DNA of 35,048 bases from Acidobacteriota bacterium (GCA_028877145.1 JAGWOX010000010.1:1-35048), one strand, 5' to 3'; numbered from the stretch's first letter, positions 1 to 8,895 are shown. Notes: generated by a model not told the origin, from the letters alone. Numbers and translations are program-made.

Positions 1-2
1 CA

Positions 3-935
3 ACCATAACAATCACAAACGGCACTTGTCCCGGCACGATCACGACAAACGTCGTGCTTGGCTCTGGCATCATTGCCGATTCAAGCTTGGGCTCAACTCC
101 CTGCATCACCGTGGGGGCAGATGGGCTCACGATCGACCTTAGCACGTACACGCTGGATCTAAGCGGGGCGGGGTCTGCCGCCGTCGCTATCGAAAACAGT
201 ACACACAACAACACGACAATCACAGGCAGCGGTGGCACAATCATCACAGACTACCCTTCCCCTTCGACCACTTCGGCCATCGACATCCAGGGCGGGACCG
301 GCATTTCCATAAATAACGTGACGCTTCAGAATGATCCGGTTAGTGGGGCGGCATGCGCGCAATTCAACCGGACGACCACGAACGGGGGCACCGGCATTTC
401 AATCAATTCGGTGACCGGCGCGAGCCTAAGCGGAAATTCTGTCTATTGTTACCAGTACGGGATTTTCGTCCTGAATAGCACCATCCCGAGCAAAGGTACG
501 GGCTCGATCTCCGGAAACTACCTGGAGGCTGACTCCTACGATATGCTTAATGGAACTAGCGGTGTGTACAGCGGGGGTTTGGTACTCAACAACAGCAGCG
601 GCTGGACAGTGAGCGGCAACACCATTGAGTTCGATGGTGGCTACGATAAGAACTCCACCTGCTTGTATGACGCGACCACTGGAGTGATGTCGTGTGCATT
701 CGGCCTGCAAGTCATCAATTCATCGTCGGCGAACAACGTTTCGAACAACACTGTGAATAGCAATTTCGGCGGCGGCATCTACGCTGACTCTACCACTTCG
801 AACAACAAGTTCGTGGGCGACACGGCATTGAACAATGCCATCTTCGATATCTTCGACGCAGGCAGTCGCAATGGGTGGCACAAGGATACCTGCCTAACCT
901 CTGGAGGGAATCTCGGTTCCCACACGTGTCACTAG
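3..935 (+). CDS. Secreted right-handed beta-helix repeat protein (5' end outside window)
   Basis: The reading frame is open from base 3, so the GTG at 54 is probably internal and the N-terminus lies outside the window. The translation is rich in Asn, Ser, Thr and Gly, with short recurring units such as GTGISINNVTLQN, GTGISINSVTGASLSGN, GWTVSGNTIEFDG and ANNVSNNTVNSNF. These are typical of PbH1 parallel beta-helix proteins (pectate-lyase or NosD-like fold). A G-N-T or N-N-T turn recurs about every 20-25 residues. The last 30 residues carry two Cys (DTCLTSGG, SHTCH) and probably cap the helix. Proteins of this kind are usually exported and bind or cleave polysaccharide, but no catalytic residues can be assigned. 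The same 30-base motif recurs near 296 and 385, showing internal duplication. Fold is likely; substrate is unknown. Confidence 0.7.
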   Translation, partial: TITITNGTCPGTITTNVVLGSGIIADSSLGSTPCITVGADGLTIDLSTYTLDLSGAGSAAVAIENSTHNNTTITGSGGTIITDYPSPSTTSAIDIQGGTGISINNVTLQNDPVSGAACAQFNRTTTNGGTGISINSVTGASLSGNSVYCYQYGIFVLNSTIPSKGTGSISGNYLEADSYDMLNGTSGVYSGGLVLNNSSGWTVSGNTIEFDGGYDKNSTCLYDATTGVMSCAFGLQVINSSSANNVSNNTVNSNFGGGIYADSTTSNNKFVGDTALNNAIFDIFDAGSRNGWHKDTCLTSGGNLGSHTCH

Positions 936-977
936 GCAAGACCACACACTGAAGTCACAATCTGCAAGAGCAGAAGG

Positions 978-1013
978 GGGCGCGCTGGAACATTCGGCGC
1001 GCCCTCAGTTTTT
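978..1013 (+). terminator. Rho-independent terminator of the beta-helix gene
   Basis: Perfect 8-bp arms GGGCGCGC (978-985) and GCGCGCCC (997-1004), an 11-nt loop, then TCAGTTTTT. It lies 43 bp past the beta-helix stop codon. Confidence 0.85.
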
Positions 1014-1071
1014 CGCCTGACGGATACGGATGCGGGGCAATTGCAGGAACTCGGATAGGTCGGGGCAGCGG

Positions 1072-2553
1072 CTAATCTGACTCGCAGGCCAGTCGAGTCA
1101 GCGTCTGGAAGTGGTAGCCCATGACGGCCAGGGTCATCGCGGTATCGAAGGCGTGCCGGTAGCGCGTAGCTGCATCGATCAGGAATTTCCAGTAGGCGGC
1201 GCGGTCGCGACTCAGGACGCCCTGTTTCAATACCGAGCGGCAGAAGGCGACGTAGTCGGAGAATCGCCGGTCCTGGCGATACACCGGGTGGTATTCGGCC
1301 AGGAAGCGGCGAACGCGCTGATAATAGGCCTCGGCGCTGTAGATGCGCTCCAGAATCGACCGATAGCCTTCCACCAGCTTTTCCGGATTCATCTTCGGAA
1401 TGAAATTCAGCCGGAAATCCATGTTGTCGCCGTGACCCTCGTGCAGGATGCGGCCTTCCTTCATCAGCCGGCGATAGAGCTGCGTGCCGGGCACGGCCTG
1501 CAGCAGGCCGACCATGGCGAGCGGAATCGCGCTCTCCTCGATGAATTGCACTTGCCGGTCGAAAACATCATCGGGATCGTTGTCGAATCCCACGATGAAG
1601 CCGGCCATCACTTCCATACCGAATTCGCGGATGTGGCGCACGCTATCGAGCAGGCTGCGGCGCGTATTCTGCATTTTCTGTGCCTGCTTCAGGCTGGATT
1701 CCACCGGCGTCTCGATGCCCAGGAAGACGCGCGTGAAGCCGGCGTCCTTCATCATCTGGAGCAGTTGCGTATCGTCCGCCAGATTGACGGAGGCCTCGGT
1801 GAAGAACGTGAAGGGGCGCCCGTGGCGGTTGTTCCACTCGGAAAGCGCCGGCAGCAGTTCCTTCACCTTGCGCTTGTTGCCGATGAAATTGTCGTCGACG
1901 ATGAAGACCGATCCGCGCCACCTGGCGTCGTAGAGCAGGTCGAGTTCGGCGGTCACCTGCGCGGGAGCCTTCGTTCGCGGCACACGTCCATAGATTTCGA
2001 TGATGTCGCAGAACTCGCAATTGAACGGGCAGCCGCGGGAATACTGGATGGCCATGCCGCTGTAATATTTCGGCTGGATCAGGTGGATCTCGGGCAGGGG
2101 CGTCTTGGCGAGGGAGGGAAGCCCCATGGCGCGGTAGACCGGCTTTGCCGTTCCGGCATCGATATCGGCCGCGAGCCCGGCAATCAGTTCCTCGGCCTCG
2201 CCGATCACCACATGGTCGGCGTACTGGTTCATGTCCTCGACGCTGCTCGTAATCGGCCCGCCCACGACCGTCTTTAGCCCGCGTTCGCGGCAGCGTGCCA
2301 GCATGCGCAGCATCGGTTTCTTCTGCACCAGCATTCCGCTGAAGAGCGCAATGTCCGCCCAGTCCAGATCGGCCTCGGTCAGACGGCGCACGTTCGTATC
2401 CACCAACCGTTTTTGCCAATGTTTCGGCAAAAGCGACGCCACCGTCATCAGTCCAAGTGGCGGATAAGCGGACCGCTTGCCTTCAAACGGCAGCGCGTGC
2501 TTGAAGCTCCAATAGGTATCAGGCCATTCGGGATAAATCAGCAGTGCTTTCAT
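1072..2553 (-). CDS. B12-binding-domain radical SAM protein, DUF4070 type (HpnP-like)
   Basis: A 493-residue protein. The N-terminal ~150 residues form a B12-binding-like Rossmann domain without the DxHxxG histidine, so cobalamin would bind without a protein His ligand. The radical SAM core follows with CPFNCEFC; C175, C179 and C182 bind the 4Fe-4S cluster. The segment IIEIYGRVPRTK after the cluster and the C-terminal part (FNFIPK-like, ILERIYSAEAYYQRV) match the DUF4070 family. That family includes the hopanoid C-2 methylase HpnP, but also many uncharacterised proteins, so substrate and methylation site cannot be read from sequence. The ATG at 2553 follows GAAAGAG with a short spacer. A weak promoter (TTGCAA, 17 nt, TAGTCT) lies on the minus strand upstream. 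No hopanoid genes are nearby. The family call is firm and the HpnP role is only possible. Confidence 0.85.
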   Translation of the reverse strand: MKALLIYPEWPDTYWSFKHALPFEGKRSAYPPLGLMTVASLLPKHWQKRLVDTNVRRLTEADLDWADIALFSGMLVQKKPMLRMLARCRERGLKTVVGGPITSSVEDMNQYADHVVIGEAEELIAGLAADIDAGTAKPVYRAMGLPSLAKTPLPEIHLIQPKYYSGMAIQYSRGCPFNCEFCDIIEIYGRVPRTKAPAQVTAELDLLYDARWRGSVFIVDDNFIGNKRKVKELLPALSEWNNRHGRPFTFFTEASVNLADDTQLLQMMKDAGFTRVFLGIETPVESSLKQAQKMQNTRRSLLDSVRHIREFGMEVMAGFIVGFDNDPDDVFDRQVQFIEESAIPLAMVGLLQAVPGTQLYRRLMKEGRILHEGHGDNMDFRLNFIPKMNPEKLVEGYRSILERIYSAEAYYQRVRRFLAEYHPVYRQDRRFSDYVAFCRSVLKQGVLSRDRAAYWKFLIDAATRYRHAFDTAMTLAVMGYHFQTLTRLACESD

Positions 2554-2706
2554 ATGCTCTTTCGGCTGTCCGACGCCTCGAAACGCAAAACCAGACTAGT
2601 CGGAAGCCGGGCCGGTTGCAAGGGGAATTCCTGCATTTCGACAGCCAATTGGCCTCGAAATACAGGTGATCTGCGGGCCGTTGGCCGCTAAACGCCAATT
2701 ACTAAT

Positions 2707-2727
2707 CACGGGCCGCATCCGCCCGTG
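2707..2727. repeat. Hairpin in the radical SAM / sulfatase divergent spacer
   Basis: Perfect 7-bp arms CACGGGC and GCCCGTG around a 7-nt loop, in the 315-bp spacer 2554-2868. No T-run follows on either strand, so it is not a simple terminator. Role unknown. Confidence 0.45.
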
Positions 2728-2792
2728 GGGTGATGCCGCTCCACATTCCCTTACGGGTAGGGCTCCCTTTGGACCCCCGCTTTCATTCACAC

Positions 2793-2810
2793 ACTGTCAC
2801 TTCTGACAGT
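2793..2810. promoter_or_regulatory. Candidate operator dyad upstream of alkyl sulfatase
   Basis: Perfect 7-bp inverted repeat ACTGTCA-CTTC-TGACAGT, 58 bp before the sulfatase start. A second dyad, GGAGCC-N8-GGCTCC, follows at 2814-2833. The symmetry suits a dimeric repressor site (TGTCA-N4-TGACA) or an RNA hairpin in the leader. No regulator gene is adjacent, so the role is inferred from position only. Confidence 0.4.
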
Positions 2811-2868
2811 TGAGGAGCCGTTCTCCTGGCTCCAAGGTTGTGTCAGATGCCCACGCAAGAGGCTTGAC

Positions 2869-4833
2869 ATGGGAGTGGAGGTTGAAGTGAAACAGGCTAC
2901 CGCGCCGAGCAAAGCAGCAGGGGAACCAAGGGAAGCGACCTCAATAACCAGGCAGACCAATGCCTCAATTCTTAGGCAGTTGCCATTCGATGATGTCCAG
3001 GCGTTCGACGACGTCAGGAGAGGCTTTATGGCGCCCTTGGCGGACGGCGGTGTAATTAAGAACGATCGGGGTCAACCGATTTATGATCTCAGCCAGTTCT
3101 CCTTCCTCAGGGAAGGGGCTCCGGCCCCCGACACCGTCAATCCCAGCCTATGGCGGCAGGCGCAGTTGATCATGAAAGGCGGACTTTTTGAGGTGACTCG
3201 AGGAATCTACCAGGTTCGCGCCGCTGACTTATCCAACATCTCCTTCATCGAGGGCGAGGATGGCCTGGTTGTCGTGGATCCGTTGATTTCGGCCGAGACC
3301 GCGAAGGCCTCACTCGATCTCTATTACGCGAATCGGCCGGAGAAGTTGCCGGTCGTTGCCGTCATCTATTCGCATAGCCACGTCGACCACTTCGGCGGTG
3401 TTCGCGGCATCGTGTCGGAGGAGGAAGTGAAGTCGGGAAGGGTGAAGGTCCTAGCGCCGGACCAGTTCCTGGAGCACGCTTCTTCCGAATTCGTGTATGC
3501 GGGCAACGCCATGAGCCGGCGGGCCAGCTACATGTACGGGACTTTGCTGCCTGCGGGCCCGAAAGGCCAGGTAGGCGCCGGGCTTGGCCCGACCACCTCG
3601 GTCGGCACGATTACGCTGATCCCGCCGACAGATATCATCAAGGAAAATGGCGAAAAGCGCCGGCTCGCCGGCCTCACATTCGAATTCTGGATGGCGCCCA
3701 ATTCCGAAGCGCCGTCCGAGATGTTCTTCTACATACCCGAGAAGAAGGCTCTATGCACCGCCGAGGACGCCACGCACACGCTGCACAATACCTACACGTT
3801 GCGCGGAGCCAAAATCCGCGATCCGCTGGCTTGGTCCAAGTATTTGAACGCAGCCATTCATCGCTGGGGCGGGGAAGCGGAGGTTCTTTACGCGCCGCAT
3901 CATTGGCCCGTCTGGGGCAGCGATCGCATCGTCGAGCATCTCAAAAATCATCGCGACACATACCGCTACATCCACGACCAGGCCGTGCGACTCCTGAACC
4001 ACGGCTACACGATGATTGAGATTGCCGAGATGCTCGAATTGCCGGAGAGCCTCGCAAATGTGTGGTCCACTCGCGGCTACTACGGCAGCTTCAATCACGA
4101 CGTCAAATCGACGTACGTCAGCTACCTCGGCTGGTTCGATGGCAATCCGGCAACCCTGCACCCATTGTCGCCGGTCGAAGCGAGCAAGCGCTACGTCGAA
4201 TTCATGGGCGGCGCCGAGGCTGTCTTGAACAAGGCCATGGCTTATTTCGATAAGGGCGAATATCGCTGGGTCGCCCAGGTGGTGAATCACGTCGTGTTTG
4301 CGGAACCCCAAAATCAAGTCGCGCGGAACCTGCAGGCTGACGCCCTCGAGCAGCTTGGATTCCAGGCGGAGTCTGGCCCGTGGCGTAATTTCTACCTGAC
4401 TGGAGCGAGGGAACTTCGCGAAGGCGTCCCGAAACTTCCCTCGGTCAGTACGGCAAGCCCCGACGCCATCCGCGCCATGAGCCTCGAACTTCTGATTGAC
4501 TGGATTGGCACGCGGATCATTGGCCCCAAGGCCGCCGGTAAAACGATCACCCTGAACGTGAAGTTCACCGATACGGGCGAGGAGTGCGTGATCCGTCTGG
4601 AGAATGGCGCGCTCAACTCCGTGATGGGTAAGCAGGCCGAACGCTCCGACGCGACTATCACACTGACACACGAGATTCTGGAAGAAGCACTGCTCGGCCG
4701 TATCAGTCCATTGATGGCGATCACAACCGGCAAGATCAGGGTCGAAGGCTCCGTGAGCAAGATCACCGAACTCGCCTCGCTCTTGGACACTTTCGATTTC
4801 TGGTTCAACATCGTCACGCCGAACGCGGCGTAA
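2869..4833 (+). CDS. Alkyl sulfatase, SdsA1/YjcS type (class III metallo-beta-lactamase fold)
   Basis: A 654-residue protein, the usual family length. It is predicted to hydrolyse primary alkyl sulfates (such as dodecyl sulfate) to alcohol and sulfate with two zinc ions. Domain order is a metallo-beta-lactamase domain (~100-350), an all-helical dimerisation domain (~360-520) and a C-terminal SCP2-like lipid-binding domain (~530-650). Metal ligands are visible: the HSHVDH motif gives H169, H171, D173 and H174, with E280 (NSE), E299 (TAED) and H344 (APHHWP). The ATG at 2869 has AAGAGG six bases upstream. Secreted family members such as Pseudomonas SdsA1 have a signal peptide. Here the first 45 residues are charged and lack a hydrophobic segment, so the enzyme looks cytoplasmic. 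A six-codon ORF (ATG at 2848, TGA at 2866) sits just ahead and may be a chance leader. Confidence 0.92.
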   Translation: MGVEVEVKQATAPSKAAGEPREATSITRQTNASILRQLPFDDVQAFDDVRRGFMAPLADGGVIKNDRGQPIYDLSQFSFLREGAPAPDTVNPSLWRQAQLIMKGGLFEVTRGIYQVRAADLSNISFIEGEDGLVVVDPLISAETAKASLDLYYANRPEKLPVVAVIYSHSHVDHFGGVRGIVSEEEVKSGRVKVLAPDQFLEHASSEFVYAGNAMSRRASYMYGTLLPAGPKGQVGAGLGPTTSVGTITLIPPTDIIKENGEKRRLAGLTFEFWMAPNSEAPSEMFFYIPEKKALCTAEDATHTLHNTYTLRGAKIRDPLAWSKYLNAAIHRWGGEAEVLYAPHHWPVWGSDRIVEHLKNHRDTYRYIHDQAVRLLNHGYTMIEIAEMLELPESLANVWSTRGYYGSFNHDVKSTYVSYLGWFDGNPATLHPLSPVEASKRYVEFMGGAEAVLNKAMAYFDKGEYRWVAQVVNHVVFAEPQNQVARNLQADALEQLGFQAESGPWRNFYLTGARELREGVPKLPSVSTASPDAIRAMSLELLIDWIGTRIIGPKAAGKTITLNVKFTDTGEECVIRLENGALNSVMGKQAERSDATITLTHEILEEALLGRISPLMAITTGKIRVEGSVSKITELASLLDTFDFWFNIVTPNAA

Positions 4834-4866
4834 AGCACCTCTGTCGGATCTGTCGGCGCGTCGGGC

Positions 4867-4931
4867 GGGACGAGCAAATGCTCGCACGTACGGCGCGCGT
4901 CCCTCTCTTTCCCACAGGGCCCGCTCGTCCC
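4867..4931. repeat. 65-bp inverted-repeat-bounded structure between sulfatase and kinase
   Basis: Outer arms GGGACGAGC (4867-4875) and GCTCGTCCC (4923-4931) are perfect 9-bp complements. Inside are a small GAGCA-AA-TGCTC hairpin and a CGTCCC copy that could pair alternatively with the left arm. It may end sulfatase transcription without a T-run, or be a REP-like element. Confidence 0.45.
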
Positions 4932-5023
4932 TATGCCTGCCCGGCAAGCCGCAATACAGGAAGGCAAAACCGGTGTAAAATCTGCGCCACGCAGCGGCGG
5001 TTCGTAGCCCCCTTGGTCCAGTT

Positions 5024-5040
5024 TCCATTCCAGGAATGGA
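5024..5040. promoter_or_regulatory. 17-bp perfect palindrome upstream of the Ser/Thr kinase
   Basis: TCCATTCC-A-GGAATGGA lies about 90 bp before the kinase start and 45 bp after a TGTAAAAT that could be a -10 element (4973-4980). A further CGAGAG...CTCTCG dyad occurs near 5060-5085. This is a candidate operator, with no direct evidence of the binding protein. Confidence 0.35.
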
Positions 5041-5128
5041 CCGAGGAGGGTGGTTTGACGAGAGATCGGGTGGGCACCTCTCGACGGCGTGAGCGGGCGG
5101 GTGAAATAGGTTTGCGGGAGCCACTGAC

Positions 5129-8100
5129 CTGAAAACGATAGGCAGATATGAGGTGGGGACCCAACTTGGCCGCGGAGCCATGGGCGAGGTGTACCAAGCG
5201 CGCGATCCGCTGATTGGCCGCCCGGTAGCGCTGAAGGTCATTACCAGCGGCTTGGCAGGCCAGCCCGAGTTGCTTGACCGTTTCTATCAGGAAGCGCGAT
5301 CGGCCGGAACACTCCAGCACCCCAACATCGTCACGATTTACGACCTGGGCAAGGAAGGCGAACTTCCCTTCATCGCTATGGAGTATCTGAGCGGTGAGAG
5401 CCTGGAGAAGATGATCGCGCGCCGGCAGTCCATGGCGATTTCGAGGAAAGTGGGCTACATCGTCCAGACGTGCCGGGCGCTCGAATACGCGCACAAGCAC
5501 GGCGTTGTGCATCGCGACATCAAGCCGGCCAACATCATGGTGACAGCCGAAGGCGTGTTGAAAGTGGTGGATTTCGGCATCGCGCGCCTCGTCGACGCCT
5601 CGAAGACACAAACCGGCGCGCTCATCGGCACACTCGGCTACATGTCTCCGCAGCAGCTTCGTGGCGAGCGGGCCGACGAGCGTTCCGATATCTGGGCGGT
5701 CGGCGTGATGTTTTACGAACTGCTCGCCTTTCAGAGGCCGTTCAGCGGCGACAATCCGGCGGCCCTGGTATTGAGCATTATTTCGAGCGAGCCAGCCCCG
5801 CTCGCGAACGCGGCGCCCGGCTGCCCCGCGGAAGTCGAAGCCATTATCTTCCGCATGCTCCAGAAGGACGCGTCGCGTCGCTATCAATCGATGGAAGAAG
5901 CATTGCTCGACCTCGATCCGGTTTGGAAGCGGCTGCAAGGGGAGCAGGTCAACGAGTTGGTGGCCCGGGGCGAACGGCTTATTGAAGAACGCGAACTGAA
6001 GCAGGCGCAACTCGTGCTTCGCGAGGCGTTGCAGGTTGACAGCACTTGCCAGCAGGCCAAAGCGTTCCTCGACACGATAAGCCGCGAACTTCGCCGGCAG
6101 GACGCGCTGCCGCAGGTGCAGGAGCGTATCGGCAAGGCGCAAGATCTGCTGGCGGCTGGCCAGTGGCAACAAGCGAGGGCAGAAGCCCAGGCGGCTCTGA
6201 ACCTTGATTCCATGTGTGAGCAGGCGAACGAACTGCTGGCCGCAGCGGAGCAGGCGATTCAGCGCGCCGATGAGATCGACAGGAAACTTCGTATGTCGAA
6301 AGAGCGGCTGGCGGCCGGAGAACTGACCGACGCCGATCGGACGTTCGAAGAGATTCTTACGCTCGACCCGAAAAATCAGCAGGCGAGGGAACTCCGCCGA
6401 CAGGTTCGCGAGGAGATCGATCGGCGTGACCATCGCAAGCAGGCAATCGCGCGAGTCCACGGTCTGATCTCGGGAGGGTTCTTCGAGCAGGCTGTCGGTG
6501 CAGCCGATGTGGCGCTGGCCGATGATCCGGGCAATGCCGACCTGCTTTCCTTGCGCGAAAGCGCCCGTGTCGGCCAGAGGGAACAGCAGCGGCGAGACGA
6601 TCTCGACAAGCGAATTCGCGAGATAGAGTCCCGGATCCAGCGCGACGAGTTGACCGATGCGATCGATTTGGCGCGAGACACCATCGCCACGCTCGGAGCC
6701 GACACAAGGCTTGCCCAATTGCTTCAATCCGCCGAAAGCGAGCGCCAGCACCGGGAAACGAGGAAGGCGCAGAATGAGAAAGTGGCCGAGGCGCAAACGC
6801 TGCTCGATGCAGGCAAGACGCTCGAAGCATCGCAAGTTCTCGACCATGCCATCGCCACGCAACTGCTCAACGCCTCCGATCCGCGCGTCGACTCCTTGTA
6901 CGGAGAGGTCGAGAAGAGAAACAAGAGGGAGCAAGCGGCAATCGCTCCGCCTCTCACGCCAACCGTGCAGCCCCAGGCTGCGCCGTCGGCCGCGCCAGTG
7001 GCGAAGAAGCGTTTCCCCTTGGGCATCACTGCCGCTGCGGCGGCCGTGCTCCTCCTCGCTGGCGGACTCTATTTCGCGTTCCATCATCGTTCCGTTGTGC
7101 CGCAGACGCGGAGCGACCTCAATTTGCCCGGATCTTCTCCATTGCCGGCACAAGGCGGCTCGCCGCAGACGCAGACGGAATTGAGCCAGCCGCCGTCCCC
7201 GACTGCGCAGCCACCCGTCGATCCTTTGCGTCAGCAGCAACAGCAATTCATGGAGCAGGCGCAGAAGCTAGTCGTCGCCGGCCAATTCGATCAGGCGCTT
7301 GAAGTGGTTGATCGCGCGTTGAAACTCAACGGGCCGCTGCAAACGGACCTTGAACATTTGCGGGCCAGCATCCAGAAGGCTTCGAGCGACAAGGCCGCTC
7401 GAGCCGCGCTTCAGAAGGAAGACCAGCTTTGGAACACGGCTGTCGCCGCATTTGGCCGAAATGATTTCCCAACGGCCACGCGCGATTTCCGCCGGGTGGC
7501 TGCGATGCGGAACGGCGTTCACCAGACCGAAGCGCAAGATTATCTGAACAACCGGATTCCGCAGGCTCGCGCCGGCCGGCAGCTTCAACAGTTAATCGGT
7601 GAATTTGGCGCGGATTCCGGCAACAAAGCCGCTCTCCAACAGCTTCAGGGACAATTCCGAAAATTGGAGAATGTCGGCGGGACGGTCGGGAGCCAGGCGC
7701 GCGACTACGCCGAGAACCGGATTCCCGCTCGCATCGACGCGCTTCTCCAGCCGGCGACAGCTGCGGCGGGTTCGCCAAGCGCTCCCTCAGCTGGCAATGG
7801 AGGGAACGTGAAACCCGCGGCCGAGGTCAACGCCTACAATTCCTTTCTCGCGTTGCCCTCCAATCGTCCACAGGACATCATTTCGAGTGGCGAGACTTTT
7901 CTGAAGAATTATCCGCAGAGCCCCAACGCCGGTGTGGTGTATTCGCGATTGACCCGAGCGTATCAGATCACGGGCCAGGACCGGAAAATGTTGGAAGCGG
8001 GACGAAATGCGCTGAAGGTGAATCCCGACAACGTCGACGTTCTCTCCTCCCTGGCCTATTCGATTCCCCGTCATGTCGATGTAAAAAATCCGGCCAGCGG

Positions 8101-8839
8101 GCAGCTTTTGCTGGAAGTGAAGCAATATGCCGGGCGCGCAATCTCCTTGCTGTCCAAAATGCAGAAGCCGGCCAATCTCTCCGAGGAGCAATTCACAACG
8201 GCTCGGAACAGCGAACTTGCCGCCTGCCACAGCGGTCTTGGACTCATTGATTTCTATCAGAACAACATTCCGGGAATGATTGGCGAGATGGAGCAGGCGG
8301 TCAGCCTGAATCCCAGACCCAACTCCGAGGACCAATATCTGCTGGGCGTCGCCTACGCGAAGGCCGGACGTTGGTCCGACGCGGAGAACCCCTTGGAGGA
8401 GTGCAGCGCGAATTCCGGTCCGATGCAACAGCGCTGCCGCTCCGAACTGGCCGACGTGGAAAAGAACGTTCCGCCGCCCAGTCTTTTTGCTCTTCACAAT
8501 GATTGCTTGACCGTGGTGGGCGGGCCGGCTGGCGGCAATGGGGCAGCGGCCATCGCGGCGCTTCACAACCACTGCAGCCAGGCGCTCTCGGTGATCCCTG
8601 TTGTGCTGAACCCGAAGGGCAAGGGCGGCGATGGAGACTGGTGCAAGGTCGACGGCAACGGCTCGCAGCTCGTCCAGCCAGGAGGCGATCTCGCACTGGG
8701 CGACTCTTCGCTGGTTTATTGCGAGAAGTCAAATTGTTCCGATGTTCATGTGAAATGGAACGCCACGTTCGCCTCCGATCATCAGCGTACCCCCGCGCCA
8801 CAGGTGCAAATCTCGCACAAGTGCCCCAAGGCACGCTAA
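5129..8839 (+). CDS. Transmembrane Ser/Thr protein kinase with TPR-like regions and Cys-rich C-terminal domain
   Basis: About 1236 residues; numbering is from the proposed CTG start. The Hanks-type kinase domain spans ~5-270, with glycine loop GRGAMGEVY, catalytic K36 (VALKV), HRDIKPAN (H128, D130) and DFG at 148-150. The APE motif is replaced by SPQQ. Residues ~275-600 are Gln/Glu/Arg-rich helical repeats resembling TPRs. One membrane helix lies at ~632-653, then a Pro/Gln linker, more TPR-like repeats, and a final ~110-residue domain with six Cys. The second half should lie outside the cytoplasm and could sense a ligand or partner. The first ATG/GTG in frame (GTG 5153) would cut into the first kinase beta strand. 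The frame extends upstream as LKTIGRYEV from CTG 5129, with GGGAG eight bases before it; an in-frame TGA at 5102 bounds the extension. It is transcribed alone. Confidence 0.88.
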   Translation: MKTIGRYEVGTQLGRGAMGEVYQARDPLIGRPVALKVITSGLAGQPELLDRFYQEARSAGTLQHPNIVTIYDLGKEGELPFIAMEYLSGESLEKMIARRQSMAISRKVGYIVQTCRALEYAHKHGVVHRDIKPANIMVTAEGVLKVVDFGIARLVDASKTQTGALIGTLGYMSPQQLRGERADERSDIWAVGVMFYELLAFQRPFSGDNPAALVLSIISSEPAPLANAAPGCPAEVEAIIFRMLQKDASRRYQSMEEALLDLDPVWKRLQGEQVNELVARGERLIEERELKQAQLVLREALQVDSTCQQAKAFLDTISRELRRQDALPQVQERIGKAQDLLAAGQWQQARAEAQAALNLDSMCEQANELLAAAEQAIQRADEIDRKLRMSKERLAAGELTDADRTFEEILTLDPKNQQARELRRQVREEIDRRDHRKQAIARVHGLISGGFFEQAVGAADVALADDPGNADLLSLRESARVGQREQQRRDDLDKRIREIESRIQRDELTDAIDLARDTIATLGADTRLAQLLQSAESERQHRETRKAQNEKVAEAQTLLDAGKTLEASQVLDHAIATQLLNASDPRVDSLYGEVEKRNKREQAAIAPPLTPTVQPQAAPSAAPVAKKRFPLGITAAAAAVLLLAGGLYFAFHHRSVVPQTRSDLNLPGSSPLPAQGGSPQTQTELSQPPSPTAQPPVDPLRQQQQQFMEQAQKLVVAGQFDQALEVVDRALKLNGPLQTDLEHLRASIQKASSDKAARAALQKEDQLWNTAVAAFGRNDFPTATRDFRRVAAMRNGVHQTEAQDYLNNRIPQARAGRQLQQLIGEFGADSGNKAALQQLQGQFRKLENVGGTVGSQARDYAENRIPARIDALLQPATAAAGSPSAPSAGNGGNVKPAAEVNAYNSFLALPSNRPQDIISSGETFLKNYPQSPNAGVVYSRLTRAYQITGQDRKMLEAGRNALKVNPDNVDVLSSLAYSIPRHVDVKNPASGQLLLEVKQYAGRAISLLSKMQKPANLSEEQFTTARNSELAACHSGLGLIDFYQNNIPGMIGEMEQAVSLNPRPNSEDQYLLGVAYAKAGRWSDAENPLEECSANSGPMQQRCRSELADVEKNVPPPSLFALHNDCLTVVGGPAGGNGAAAIAALHNHCSQALSVIPVVLNPKGKGGDGDWCKVDGNGSQLVQPGGDLALGDSSLVYCEKSNCSDVHVKWNATFASDHQRTPAPQVQISHKCPKAR

Positions 8840-8866
8840 GCCAACCACCGGGCCCGGTGCGCGCAG

Positions 8867-8895
8867 TTGACAGGCATCATCGCGCAATGTAATTT
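8867..8895 (+). promoter_or_regulatory. crcB: Sigma-70-type promoter of the fluoride-response operon
   Basis: TTGACA (8867-8872), exactly 17 nt, then TAATTT (8890-8895). Transcription should start near 8902, just upstream of the fluoride aptamer. Confidence 0.8.

Noticed and set aside
3751-5241. 496-codon minus-strand ORF over sulfatase and spacer
   Set aside because: Antisense shadow that crosses two unrelated genes and a hairpin-rich spacer.
4931-7246. 771-codon minus-strand ORF over the kinase
   Set aside because: Covers the kinase domain antisense; composition is Arg/Leu-rich with no motif.
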